In this document: positions 44,714 to 52,253 of the stretch, in pieces | How the letters are laid out: each line of letters opens with the position of its first letter | Numbering within the stretch: the stretch's first letter is position 1 | NCBI RefSeq assembly: GCF_000719865.1 | Contig: NZ_JOID01000015.1 | Span: forward strand, 124,001 to 188,000 | Reading direction: 5' to 3' | DNA: 64,000 nucleotides | Source of the DNA: Streptomyces albus subsp. albus | Lineage (GTDB): Bacteria; Actinomycetota; Actinomycetes; Streptomycetales; Streptomycetaceae | Notes under the pieces: model-generated | Databases searched by the model: none | Seen by the model: the letters and a program-made list of their open reading frames with translations, nothing else | Told to the model about the DNA's origin: nothing | Program-made: the position numbers and the translations under genes

Positions 44714-45478
44714 GTGACCAGTGCCGAGGGAGAGGCCCGGGAAGAAGCCCGCCGGGAGCAGCATTTGGGGCCGGTGACACGGCGGCGGGGCCAGGTCCAG
44801 CGGACCACTACCGACCAGCGGCTGCTGGACACGCAGCCGGGGCCCGTGGAATGGGTGCACCAGGACCCGTGGCGGGTGATGCGCATCCAGTCCGAGTTCG
44901 TCGAGGGCTTCGGCACGCTCGCCGAACTCGGCCCGGCCATCAGCGTCTTCGGCTCGGCCCGCACGCCGGTCGGCTCGGAGGACTACGAGAACGGCGTCAG
45001 GATCGGCAGGGCCCTGGCCGAGGCCGGCTTCGCCGTGATCACCGGCGGCGGGCCCGGCACGATGGAGGCGGCGAACAAGGGCGCCTACGAGGCGAACGGC
45101 ATCTCGGTCGGCCTCGGGATCGAACTCCCCTTTGAGCAGGGGATGAACAACTACGTCGACATCGGCGTGAACTTCCGCTACTTCTTCGTCCGCAAGACGA
45201 TGTTCGTGAAGTACGCGCGGGGGTTCGTGGTGCTGCCCGGCGGACTGGGCACGCTCGACGAGCTGTTCGAGGCGCTCACGCTCGTGCAGACGCGCAAGGT
45301 CACCCGCTTCCCGATCGTCCTGTTCGGCACGTCCTACTGGCGGGGCCTGGTGGACTGGGTGGAGAACATGCTGATCGGCACCGGCAAGGCGGCGCAGCAC
45401 GACCTGGACCTCTTCCACCTGACGGACGACGTGGACGAGGCCGTGAGCCTGGTCAGCAAGGAGACCGGGCAGGCGTAG
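44714..45478 (+). CDS. LOG-family protein (TIGR00730-like phosphoribohydrolase)
   Basis: 254 aa, GTG 44714 with AAGGAG site. Rossmann-like fold with the LOG motif PGGLGTLDELFE and GGGPGTMEAANKGA. In plants and bacteria this family releases cytokinin-type bases from nucleotide monophosphates, although many bacterial members have other or unknown nucleotide substrates. The N-terminal 45 residues (charged, EAREEARREQ) are an actinobacterial extension. Order dapE-LOG-folP matches M. tuberculosis Rv1202-Rv1205-Rv1207. Confidence 0.9.
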   Translation: MTSAEGEAREEARREQHLGPVTRRRGQVQRTTTDQRLLDTQPGPVEWVHQDPWRVMRIQSEFVEGFGTLAELGPAISVFGSARTPVGSEDYENGVRIGRALAEAGFAVITGGGPGTMEAANKGAYEANGISVGLGIELPFEQGMNNYVDIGVNFRYFFVRKTMFVKYARGFVVLPGGLGTLDELFEALTLVQTRKVTRFPIVLFGTSYWRGLVDWVENMLIGTGKAAQHDLDLFHLTDDVDEAVSLVSKETGQA

Positions 45479-45487
45479 CCCGGTCTC
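45461..45487. terminator. Hairpin at 3' end of LOG gene
   Basis: 10-bp stem (45461-45470 with 45478-45487), 7-nt loop that includes the stop codon, between the convergent LOG and DHPS-like genes. Confidence 0.65.
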
Positions 45488-45544
45488 CCCCCTCCGGGAG
45501 GCCGGGGACGTCCGGAGCCGGGGCGTCCGTTCGGGCCGGTCCGT

Positions 45545-46408
45545 TCAGGCCAGGCCGCGGCGGGCCACGGCCGGTGGGCGGTGGCCCGCGATGGACGCGA
45601 CCATGTCGAGCACCTGCCGGGTCTCGGCCACCTCGTGCACCCGGTAGACCCGGGCCCCGAGCCAGGCCGAGACCGCGGTCGTCGCGAGTGTGCCCGTCAG
45701 CCGCTGCTTGACCGGCCGGTCGAGGGTTTCCCCGACGAAGTCCTTGTTCGACAGGGAGACCAGCACCGGCCAGCCGGTGGCCGTCATCTCGCCGAGCCGG
45801 CGGGTGGCCTCCAGGGAGTGCCGGGTGTTCTTGCCGAAGTCGTGGCCCGGGTCGATGAGGATGCCGTCGCGGCGCACGCCCTGCTCGACCGCCCGTTCGG
45901 CCAGGCCCAGGGTCACCCGGAGGATGTCGGCCATCACGTCCTCGTACGCCACCCGGTGCGGCCGGGTGCGCGGCTCGGCGCCGCCCGCGTGGGTGCAGAC
46001 CAGGCCGGCCCCGTACCGGGCCGCGACCGCGGCGAGCTGCGGATCGACCCCGCCCCAGGCGTCGTTGAGCAGATCGGCGCCCGCCTCGCAGACCGCCTCC
46101 GCGACCTCGTGCCGCCAGGTGTCGACGCTGATCACCACCTCGGGGTGGCGCCGCCGCACCTCGGCGACGAAGCCGACCGTGCGCCGCGCCTCCTCCTCGG
46201 CCGTGACCTCCTCGCCGGGGCCGGCCTTGACACCGCCTATGTCCACGATGGCGGCACCCTCGGCGATCGCCTGTTCCACGCGGGCCAGGGCGGGCTCGTC
46301 CCGGAAGGTGGAGCCCTGGTCGTAGAAGGAGTCCGGGGTGCGGTTGACGATGGCCATGACCACCGGCTCGTGCTCACCGAACTCGCGCTTCCCCAGCCGC
46401 AGCACCAC
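45545..46408 (-). CDS. folP: Dihydropteroate synthase homologue, FolP2-like
   Basis: 287 aa, GTG 46408 with a GGAGGAGG site. TIM-barrel DHPS family: MAIVNRTPDSFYDQG, SVDTWRHEV, LLNDAWGG, IDPGHDFGKN, RVYRVHEV are recognisable. However the usual DVGGESTRPG reads DIGGVKAGPG, and the SRKSF-type loop reads SNKDFVGE. These are the changes seen in mycobacterial FolP2, which as I recall is not an active DHPS. The neighbourhood is also that of folP2. The gene may act in a different pathway; the symbol is given for family membership only. Confidence 0.85.
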   Translation of the reverse strand: MVLRLGKREFGEHEPVVMAIVNRTPDSFYDQGSTFRDEPALARVEQAIAEGAAIVDIGGVKAGPGEEVTAEEEARRTVGFVAEVRRRHPEVVISVDTWRHEVAEAVCEAGADLLNDAWGGVDPQLAAVAARYGAGLVCTHAGGAEPRTRPHRVAYEDVMADILRVTLGLAERAVEQGVRRDGILIDPGHDFGKNTRHSLEATRRLGEMTATGWPVLVSLSNKDFVGETLDRPVKQRLTGTLATTAVSAWLGARVYRVHEVAETRQVLDMVASIAGHRPPAVARRGLA

Positions 46409-46709
46409 GTAACCTCCTCCGGCCGCCCGGTGGGCGGTGGGACCGTCTTCCGGCCCGGGACAACTGTCCGGCGGGCCCCTCCGGCTCTCCGTACGGACCG
46501 TGTGACGGGTTCGGGGGCCCGTCCGGTCGTTCCCGCCGGGTCCGCGCCGCCCCGCGATACGGCCTGATCCGGCGCGAAGGGCCAGAGAGACCCTAGCCCC
46601 TCGGGACCGCCCGCCGGAGCGTGCCCGCACCCGGCCGGTTGCCCGGCGCCCGGCGGAGCGTGGCACCATCGTCCCCTCAGACCCTGCCGAAGCACCCGGG
46701 GAGACGGTC
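46409..46709. other. Divergent promoter region folP-like/DivIVA-like
   Basis: 301 bp between divergent genes. GC-rich; no gene, no confident promoter elements. Frames extending the DHPS gene upstream have no support. Confidence 0.4.
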
Positions 46710-47417
46710 GTGTTCTGGTTCATGCTCATCGCGCTGGTCGTGGTGGTCGCGGCGGTCACGCTCGCCGTGGTCGGCGGCGACGACGGCGCGGCGCTGCCGG
46801 AGGCCGGGCCGGACCGGCTCGCCGATCCGCTGCCCCTCTCGCGCCCCGTCGGCCGCGCCGACATCGAGGCGGTGCGCTTCCCGGTGGTCGTGCGCGGCTA
46901 CCGCATGGACGACGTCGACGACGTGCTCGACCGGCTCGGGGCCGAAATGGCCGAGCGGGACGCCCGGATCGCCGAACTGGAGACGGCGCTGACGGGTGCC
47001 CGGGCGGCCGTCTACGGCGCCCCGGACCTCTTCCGCGAGGACGCCGGGGAGCAGCCGGCTGCGAACGGCCGCGCGGCGGACGGTGGCGCGGTGGGCGACG
47101 GCGCGGCGGACGGTGGCGCGGTGGGAGACGGCACGGAGGCCGGTGGGGAAGCGTCCGCCGGCCCCTCCGGCGACCCGTCCCCGGAACCGGCCCCCTCCCC
47201 GGCCCCGGCCGTCTCCGCCGGGACCGGCACGGCCGCCGGTGACGGAAACCCGGGCGGGGACGAGGCCGGTGACGGGGCCGCCGGCGGCGAGGGAACGCCC
47301 GGCGCGGCCGCGGCCGATGACGCCACGGACTCCGGTGCCCGGGATTCCGGCTCCGCGGACTCCGGCGTCACGGGCTCCGGCGCCCGTCCGGCGCCCGGCG
47401 GCGGGCGGTCCGCGTGA
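46710..47417 (+). CDS. DivIVA-domain membrane protein
   Basis: 235 aa, GTG start with GGGGAGA site. One N-terminal transmembrane helix (FWFMLIALVVVVAAVTLAVV), then a short DivIVA-like motif region (RFPVVVRGYRMDDVDDVLDR) and coiled coil (LGAEMAERDARIAELETAL). The C-terminal ~120 residues are disordered with Gly/Ala/Asp repeats (DGGAVGDG, encoded by imperfect repeats near 47082-47131). Likely membrane-associated scaffold near sites of growth or division. Overlaps tag by 4 bp. Confidence 0.8.
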   Translation: MFWFMLIALVVVVAAVTLAVVGGDDGAALPEAGPDRLADPLPLSRPVGRADIEAVRFPVVVRGYRMDDVDDVLDRLGAEMAERDARIAELETALTGARAAVYGAPDLFREDAGEQPAANGRAADGGAVGDGAADGGAVGDGTEAGGEASAGPSGDPSPEPAPSPAPAVSAGTGTAAGDGNPGGDEAGDGAAGGEGTPGAAAADDATDSGARDSGSADSGVTGSGARPAPGGGRSA

Positions 47418-48025
47418 CCGGCCCGGCCGCCGAACCGGTACCGGCGGGCGCGCCGCTCCCCGGCCCGGACGGCCTGCTCCGCTGTCCCTGGGGTCTCTCC
47501 GCCGAGGAGTACGTGGCCTACCACGACGGCGAGTGGGGCCGGCCGGTCCACGGCGACGACGCCCTCTTCGAACGGCTGTGCCTGGAGGCGTTCCAGTCCG
47601 GGCTGTCCTGGCTGACGATCCTCCGCCGCCGGGAGGGCTTCCGCGCGGCCTTCAAGGGCTTCTCGATCCCCGACGTCGCCGCCTTCACCGGCGAGGACGT
47701 GGAGCGGCTGCTCGGCGATACCCGGATCATCCGCAACCGCGCCAAGATCGAGGCGACGGTGGCCAACGCCCGGGTGGCCGCGGGCTGGGAGAAGGGCGAG
47801 CTCGACGAGCTCATCTGGTCGTACGCGCCCGCCGCCGGCCCGGCCCCGCGCACGCTCGCCGAGGTGCCGGCCACGACCGGCGAGTCGACGGCGCTGGCGA
47901 AGGAGCTCAAGAAGCGCGGCTTCCGCTTCGTCGGGCCCACCACGGCCTACGCCCTGATGCAGGCCTGCGGGCTCGTGAACGACCATCTCGCCGGGTGCTG
48001 CGCCCGGGCGGACGGCCGGACCTGA
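47414..48025 (+). CDS. tag: DNA-3-methyladenine glycosylase I
   Basis: 203 aa. Removes 3-methyladenine from alkylated DNA. The zinc-binding Cys/His come from LRCPWGLSAEEYVAYHDGEWG and the C-terminal VNDHLAGCC. YHDGEWGRPVHGDDALFERL, SGLSWLTIL and FVGPTTAYALMQA are family signatures, with the catalytic-pocket Glu in the first helix region (EAFQSGLSW). GTG start within GTGA overlap with the DivIVA-like gene, so one transcript. Confidence 0.94.
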   Translation: MTGPAAEPVPAGAPLPGPDGLLRCPWGLSAEEYVAYHDGEWGRPVHGDDALFERLCLEAFQSGLSWLTILRRREGFRAAFKGFSIPDVAAFTGEDVERLLGDTRIIRNRAKIEATVANARVAAGWEKGELDELIWSYAPAAGPAPRTLAEVPATTGESTALAKELKKRGFRFVGPTTAYALMQACGLVNDHLAGCCARADGRT

Positions 48026-48112
48026 CCGCGGGGCCCGGCCCGGCCCGCCCGGACGACCCGGCCCCCTCGCCCGCGCACCGGAGCCGCGCCGGACCGGTTC
48101 CGGAGTGCCGGC

Positions 48113-48913
48113 TCACCGCCCCGTGAAGCGCGGCCTCTCCTTGTTCACGAAGGCCTCGACCGCGATCGCGTGGTCCTCGGAGGCCCCGGCCCGGGTCTGG
48201 AGCTCGTCCTCCTTGGCCAGCGTCTCGGTGAGGGAGTGCGTGGCCCCGTAGGCCAGTGACTCCTTGAGCGCCGCGTAGGCGAGCGTCGGTCCGGAGGCCA
48301 GCTTCCGGGCGACGGCCTCCGCCTCGGCGGCGAACTCGTCCGCCGGGACCACCCGGTTCACCATGCCCAGGTCCAGCGCCTCGTGGGCGTCCACACTGCG
48401 CGGGAAGAGCAGCAGATCGGCGGCCCGGCCGTGGCCGATCAGCCGGGGGAGGGTCCAGGAGACCCCCGAGTCGGCGGTGAGGGCCACCCCGGCGAAGGAC
48501 GTCGTGAAGGCGGCGGTGGCGGAGGCGATCCGGTAGTCGGCGGCGAAGGCGAAGCCCGCTCCGGCCCCGGCGGCGACGCCGTTGACCGCGGCGACCACGG
48601 GCTTGGGCATCCCGGCGATGGCCTCGGTGATCGGGTTGTAGTGCCGGCGCACGGTGTCCATCGCGTTGCCCCCGCCGGACTCCCGCGCGGCGGCCAGGGC
48701 GCCGGTGTGCTCCTTGAGGTCCTGGCCGACGCAGAAGGCCCGGCCCCGCCCGGTGAGCAGCACGGCCCGTACCCCCGGGTCCGCGGCGGCCTGCCGGAGG
48801 GCGTCCCGCAGGGCCTCCTTGAGCTCGGTGTTCAGGGCGTTCATGGCGTCGGGACGATTCAGGGTGATCGTCGCGAGTCCGTCGGTCACCTCGTGGAGCA
48901 CGGTGTCGGCCAT
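48113..48913 (-). CDS. Enoyl-CoA hydratase/isomerase family protein
   Basis: 266-aa crotonase-fold protein. ITLNRPDAMNALN, the CoA-binding CVGQDLKEH and the oxyanion-hole AAVNGVAAGAGAGFA are present. The second catalytic region around GVALTADSGVSWTLPRLIG carries Asp/Ser rather than the two Glu of true hydratases, so it may be an isomerase (PaaG-like) or another crotonase activity. ATG 48913. Substrate not inferable. Monocistronic, convergent with tag. Confidence 0.88.
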   Translation of the reverse strand: MADTVLHEVTDGLATITLNRPDAMNALNTELKEALRDALRQAAADPGVRAVLLTGRGRAFCVGQDLKEHTGALAAARESGGGNAMDTVRRHYNPITEAIAGMPKPVVAAVNGVAAGAGAGFAFAADYRIASATAAFTTSFAGVALTADSGVSWTLPRLIGHGRAADLLLFPRSVDAHEALDLGMVNRVVPADEFAAEAEAVARKLASGPTLAYAALKESLAYGATHSLTETLAKEDELQTRAGASEDHAIAVEAFVNKERPRFTGR

Positions 48914-49236
48914 CGCCGGCTACCTCCGTCAGGGCTGGTGGGAATGGTGGTGAGCGGTCGGATGACAGCATGACGGAGACGGGCGGCGGCGGATACGCGG
49001 GCCGCCCCGGGGCGGTGGAGCGCCGGGGGCGGCGGAGCGGCGGCGGAGTATGGCAGCCGCATGGCCCAATTGTCGGCATTTGTGGAAGCCCGTTGTGCAA
49101 GCGATGCAGACCGATGTTGGTCATCGGGTCCCGCGATGCGGGATAATGGCCTGGAAGCAATCTGTTCGATGCCGGTGACGCTGCCTTTCGGGGGCCGTCG
49201 GCTGACTGTGAGCTGGTTTCAGGAAGGGGAACGAGC
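48914..49236. other. Divergent intergenic region upstream of DUF3117 gene
   Basis: 323 bp. The first half is GC-rich; 49060-49236 is markedly less GC-rich and carries the DUF3117 promoter candidate. No gene found. Confidence 0.5.
49117..49147 (+). promoter_or_regulatory. Candidate vegetative promoter for DUF3117 gene
   Basis: TTGGTC (49117-49122) and GATAAT (49142-49147) with a 19-bp spacer, 90 bp before the gene. The spacer is one or two bases longer than ideal. Confidence 0.4.
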
Positions 49237-49404
49237 ATGGCGGCCATGAAGCCGCGGACGGGCGACGGCCCGCTCGAGGTGACCAAGGAGGGGCGGGGCA
49301 TCGTCATGCGCGTTCCGCTCGAAGGCGGCGGTCGGCTCGTCGTCGAACTCACACCCGACGAGGCCGATGCGCTGGGCGACGCTCTGAAGCAGGTCGTCGG
49401 CTGA
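49237..49404 (+). CDS. DUF3117 domain-containing small protein
   Basis: 55 aa, highly conserved across actinobacteria. Sequence starts MAAMKPRTGDGPLEV and ends with a strand-turn GGRLVVELTPDEADALGDAL. ATG 49237 with an AGGAAGGGGA site. No membrane segment. Function unknown, although its conservation and separate promoter suggest high expression. Also found beside the tag/O-methyltransferase genes in mycobacteria. Confidence 0.9.
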   Translation: MAAMKPRTGDGPLEVTKEGRGIVMRVPLEGGGRLVVELTPDEADALGDALKQVVG

Positions 49405-49521
49405 GGCCGGGTCACCATATTCGTCCCGCCGCCCCGGCGGGAGCCGCGCACCGCCCGGTGCCGGCTCCCCGTCCGGGGCGGTGGCGTGTCCGGGGCGGGG
49501 CGGACCGGGGCGGGCCCGGGC

Positions 49522-50190
49522 TCACCGCCCGCGCTTGACCGCGCAGAGCAGACCGTCGCCGACCGGGAGCAGCGAGGACAGCAGCGTCGTGCTCTCCCGT
49601 ACGGTGCGCAGCAGTTCGCGCAGCCGCTGCACCTCCAGCGGCTGGGCCGAGGCGTCCATGGTGCGGCCGTGGGCGAAGACACCCTCGAAGACCACCAGGC
49701 CGCCGGGGCGCAGCAGGCGCAACGATTCGTCGAGGTAGTCGAGGCACTCCGCGCGGTCGCCGTCGCAGAAGACGAGGTCGTAGCCGCCGTCGGCGAGCCG
49801 GGGCAGGACGTCCAGCGCGCGCCCGGGGATGAAGCGGGCCCGGTTGGCGGCGAAACCGGCCGCGCGGAAGGCCTGGCGCGCGAACTGCTGGCACTCGGGG
49901 TCGGTGTCCACGGTCGTGAGCACGCCGTCCGGCCGCATGCCGTGCAGAAGGTGGATGCCGGAGACGCCGGTCCCGGTGCCGATCTCCGCCACCGCCTTGG
50001 CGTCCACCGTGGCGGCGAGCAGGCGCAGGGCGGCACCGGTGCCGGCCGACACCGAGCGGAGCCCCGACTCGCGGGCCCGGTCCCGGGCCCAGAGCAGGGT
50101 CTCGTCCTCGGCGACGAACGCATCGGCGAACGCCCAGCTCGTCTGCCGGTTGCCGGTAATGGCCCTCTCCTGTCCCCGTGGTCGACGCAA
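49522..50190 (-). CDS. O-methyltransferase (Rv1220c-like)
   Basis: 222 aa, family-3 SAM-dependent O-methyltransferase. Motif [25 protein letters not shown], and [20 protein letters not shown] (metal/catalytic Asp region), then [16 protein letters not shown] start at 50190; no better in-frame ATG/GTG. Divergently transcribed from the sigE operon, exactly as Rv1220c is from sigE in M. tuberculosis. Substrate unknown. Confidence 0.88.
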   Translation of the reverse strand: MRRPRGQERAITGNRQTSWAFADAFVAEDETLLWARDRARESGLRSVSAGTGAALRLLAATVDAKAVAEIGTGTGVSGIHLLHGMRPDGVLTTVDTDPECQQFARQAFRAAGFAANRARFIPGRALDVLPRLADGGYDLVFCDGDRAECLDYLDESLRLLRPGGLVVFEGVFAHGRTMDASAQPLEVQRLRELLRTVRESTTLLSSLLPVGDGLLCAVKRGR

Positions 50191-50213
50191 CGGTGACTGT
50201 ATCCGCTGCCCCC

Positions 50214-50240
50214 GGGAACCCGCAGATGGGACCGGACGTT
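50214..50240 (+). promoter_or_regulatory. ECF-type promoter upstream of sigE
   Basis: GGGAACC (50214-50220), 16-bp spacer, CGTT (50237-50240). This fits the GGAAC-N16-CGTT consensus of envelope-stress ECF sigma factors and would start transcription about 80 bp before ATG 50331, suggesting the sigma factor drives its own operon. Confidence 0.65.
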
Positions 50241-50330
50241 AGCCCAGCGGGGAGAAGGAAAGGGGTCGGGAGAGCGGTGACCGAAAAGCGGGTCAAGGAT
50301 GCTTATCCGGAGCTAACGGGCGAGCTGGCT

Positions 50331-51143
50331 ATGGTAGGTGCTCCACTGGACACCACCAGAGCCACCAGGGGAGGTGCGGCTGCAGCCGGTGACCGGGGGG
50401 TGCTCCGCCGCCTCCGCAGGTACTCCGGTGAGCCGAAATCCGTGACCGACACCGCTGACCGTCCTCGTCCCGACGACTCCACCGCCACCGCGACCTTCTC
50501 CACGACGGCGTCGTTCGGTGAGGGGGAGTCCCCGGCGTGGACCCCTCCCACCTGGGAGGAGATCGTCAGCACCCACAGCGCGCGGGTCTACCGTCTCGCC
50601 TACCGCCTCACGGGCAACCAGCACGACGCCGAGGACCTCACCCAGGAGGTCTTCGTCCGCGTCTTCCGCTCGCTGTCCACCTACACCCCCGGCACCTTCG
50701 AGGGCTGGCTGCACCGGATCACCACCAATCTCTTCCTGGACATGGTCCGCCGCCGCCAGCGCATCCGCTTCGACGCCCTCGCGGACGACGCCGCCGAGCG
50801 GCTCCCCAGCCGCGAGCCCTCCCCCCAGCAGCACTTCCACGACGCCCACTTCGACGCGGACGTGCAGCAGGCCCTGGACACCCTGGCCCCCGAGTTCCGC
50901 GCCGCGGTCGTGCTGTGCGACATCGAGGGGCTGTCCTACGAGGAGATCGCCGCGACCCTCGGCGTGAAGCTCGGCACCGTGCGCAGCCGCATCCACCGCG
51001 GCCGGTCCCATCTGCGCAAGGCGCTCCAGCACCGGTCGCCCGCGGCCCGTGCCGAGCAGCAGCGCGCCTTCGCCACCGCGCTCCCGGGACAGACGGGACC
51101 GGCGGGACAGGGAGGGCTCGGAGGAGAGGTCGGGACGGCGTGA
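50331..51143 (+). CDS. sigE: ECF RNA polymerase sigma factor, SigE-like
   Basis: 270 aa from ATG 50331 (GTG 50443 is an alternative); frames starting at 50178 would include the promoter. About 75 N-terminal residues are variable. Sigma region 2 is [20 protein letters not shown] then [14 protein letters not shown] and region 4 is [21 protein letters not shown]. Orthologous by neighbourhood to M. tuberculosis SigE (Rv1221), and not to the S. coelicolor cell-wall SigE elsewhere in the genome. Overlaps the anti-sigma gene by 4 bp. Probably controls envelope-stress genes such as htrA downstream. Confidence 0.93.
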   Translation: MVGAPLDTTRATRGGAAAAGDRGVLRRLRRYSGEPKSVTDTADRPRPDDSTATATFSTTASFGEGESPAWTPPTWEEIVSTHSARVYRLAYRLTGNQHDAEDLTQEVFVRVFRSLSTYTPGTFEGWLHRITTNLFLDMVRRRQRIRFDALADDAAERLPSREPSPQQHFHDAHFDADVQQALDTLAPEFRAAVVLCDIEGLSYEEIAATLGVKLGTVRSRIHRGRSHLRKALQHRSPAARAEQQRAFATALPGQTGPAGQGGLGGEVGTA

Positions 51144-52138
51144 CCGGGTCGGGCGGTGCGAGCCCCGCCGAGCAGCATCTGGGCGACCGTCTCGCCGCGC
51201 TGGTGGACGGGGAGCTCGGCCACGACATGCGCGAGCGGGTGCTCGCCCATCTCGCCACCTGCTGCCGGTGCCGGGCCGAGGCCGACGCGCAGCGCCGGCT
51301 GAAGAACGTCTTCGCCGAGGCGGCCCCCCCGCCGCCGTCGGCGGGGCTGCTCGCCCGCCTGCAGAGCCTGCCCGCGGGAGACGGCGCACCGGACGGCCCG
51401 TTCGGCGGTCCGCCGTCCGCCTTCGGTGAACGCGGTTCCCGTCCCGGCCGTTCCGCGCCGGCCGACTGGTTCGGCGGCGCCGGAGAGGCCGAGGCCACCG
51501 TCGCCACGGTCGGGGACACCCGGCGGGGCGGCTTCCGTATCCACGAGTTCGGCCGCCGCCCCGCGCCCTCCGTCGCCGTCGCCGCGCCCGGCCCGCGCCA
51601 GAGCCTTCCGCAGCGCAGCCGCCGCTTCGCCTTCGCCGCCGCGGGCGCGGTGTCGCTGGCCGCGTTCGCCCTCGGCGGCACCCTGCCGCTGGAAGCGGCG
51701 GTGGACGGCCAGCGGGGCCACGCCGACACGGCGGGCGCGGCCGACCGGTCCGGCTCCGCCGGGTCCGGCGGCGAGGTCGTCACCGCCTCGGTCGCCGGCC
51801 GCTCCGGCGGCGCCACCAGCGTGGACCTCCCGGAGCCCGGCGCACCGGCCGGTTCCCTGACGCCCACCGCGACGGCCCACCCCGAGCAGGCACTGAGCCG
51901 GCCCGCTCCGCTGCTCCCCGCCGACGCCGCGCTCGCGCCGCTCATACGCCATCTCCTGAACGTCCGGCCGGGCAACGGAATCCCGGCCTCCCCGGCCGGC
52001 GCCCCAGCACTCTCCCCGTCCCCCACGACGCTCACCGCACCCTCGGCCCCGGAGCGGCCCCCCGGTTCCGGCAACCGGGTGGCACCGCTCGCGGGCGGAA
52101 CCACGGCCACCGCCTTCCTGCCTCCCGCCGCCCGCTGA
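51140..52138 (+). CDS. Zinc-finger (ZAS) anti-sigma factor, RseA-like
   Basis: 332 aa from GTG 51140. The first ~50 residues form the ZAS domain: [16 protein letters not shown] then the zinc motif HLATCCRC (HX3CX2C). A Pro/Gly-rich linker leads to one transmembrane helix near residues 170-190 ([17 protein letters not shown]) and a disordered extracytoplasmic tail. Binds and holds the SigE-like factor until a signal triggers its loss. M. tuberculosis RseA (Rv1222) is shorter and soluble, so the membrane anchor here suggests direct sensing of envelope stress. Confidence 0.88.
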   Translation: MTGSGGASPAEQHLGDRLAALVDGELGHDMRERVLAHLATCCRCRAEADAQRRLKNVFAEAAPPPPSAGLLARLQSLPAGDGAPDGPFGGPPSAFGERGSRPGRSAPADWFGGAGEAEATVATVGDTRRGGFRIHEFGRRPAPSVAVAAPGPRQSLPQRSRRFAFAAAGAVSLAAFALGGTLPLEAAVDGQRGHADTAGAADRSGSAGSGGEVVTASVAGRSGGATSVDLPEPGAPAGSLTPTATAHPEQALSRPAPLLPADAALAPLIRHLLNVRPGNGIPASPAGAPALSPSPTTLTAPSAPERPPGSGNRVAPLAGGTTATAFLPPAAR

Positions 52139-52253
52139 GCCGTCCGCCGCGCGGACCGGCCGGAACCGGCCCCTGCGGACCGGCGCGTGAACCTGGTTGA
52201 ATCGCACGGTGGACCGCGGGCGGCCCGCGCCGCGGACGGACTGTGGGGAGAAC

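Noticed and set aside
50178..50330. N-terminal extension of the sigma factor to 50178
   Set aside because: It would translate across the ECF promoter elements, lacks a ribosome site, and the conserved start MVGAPLDT lies at 50331.
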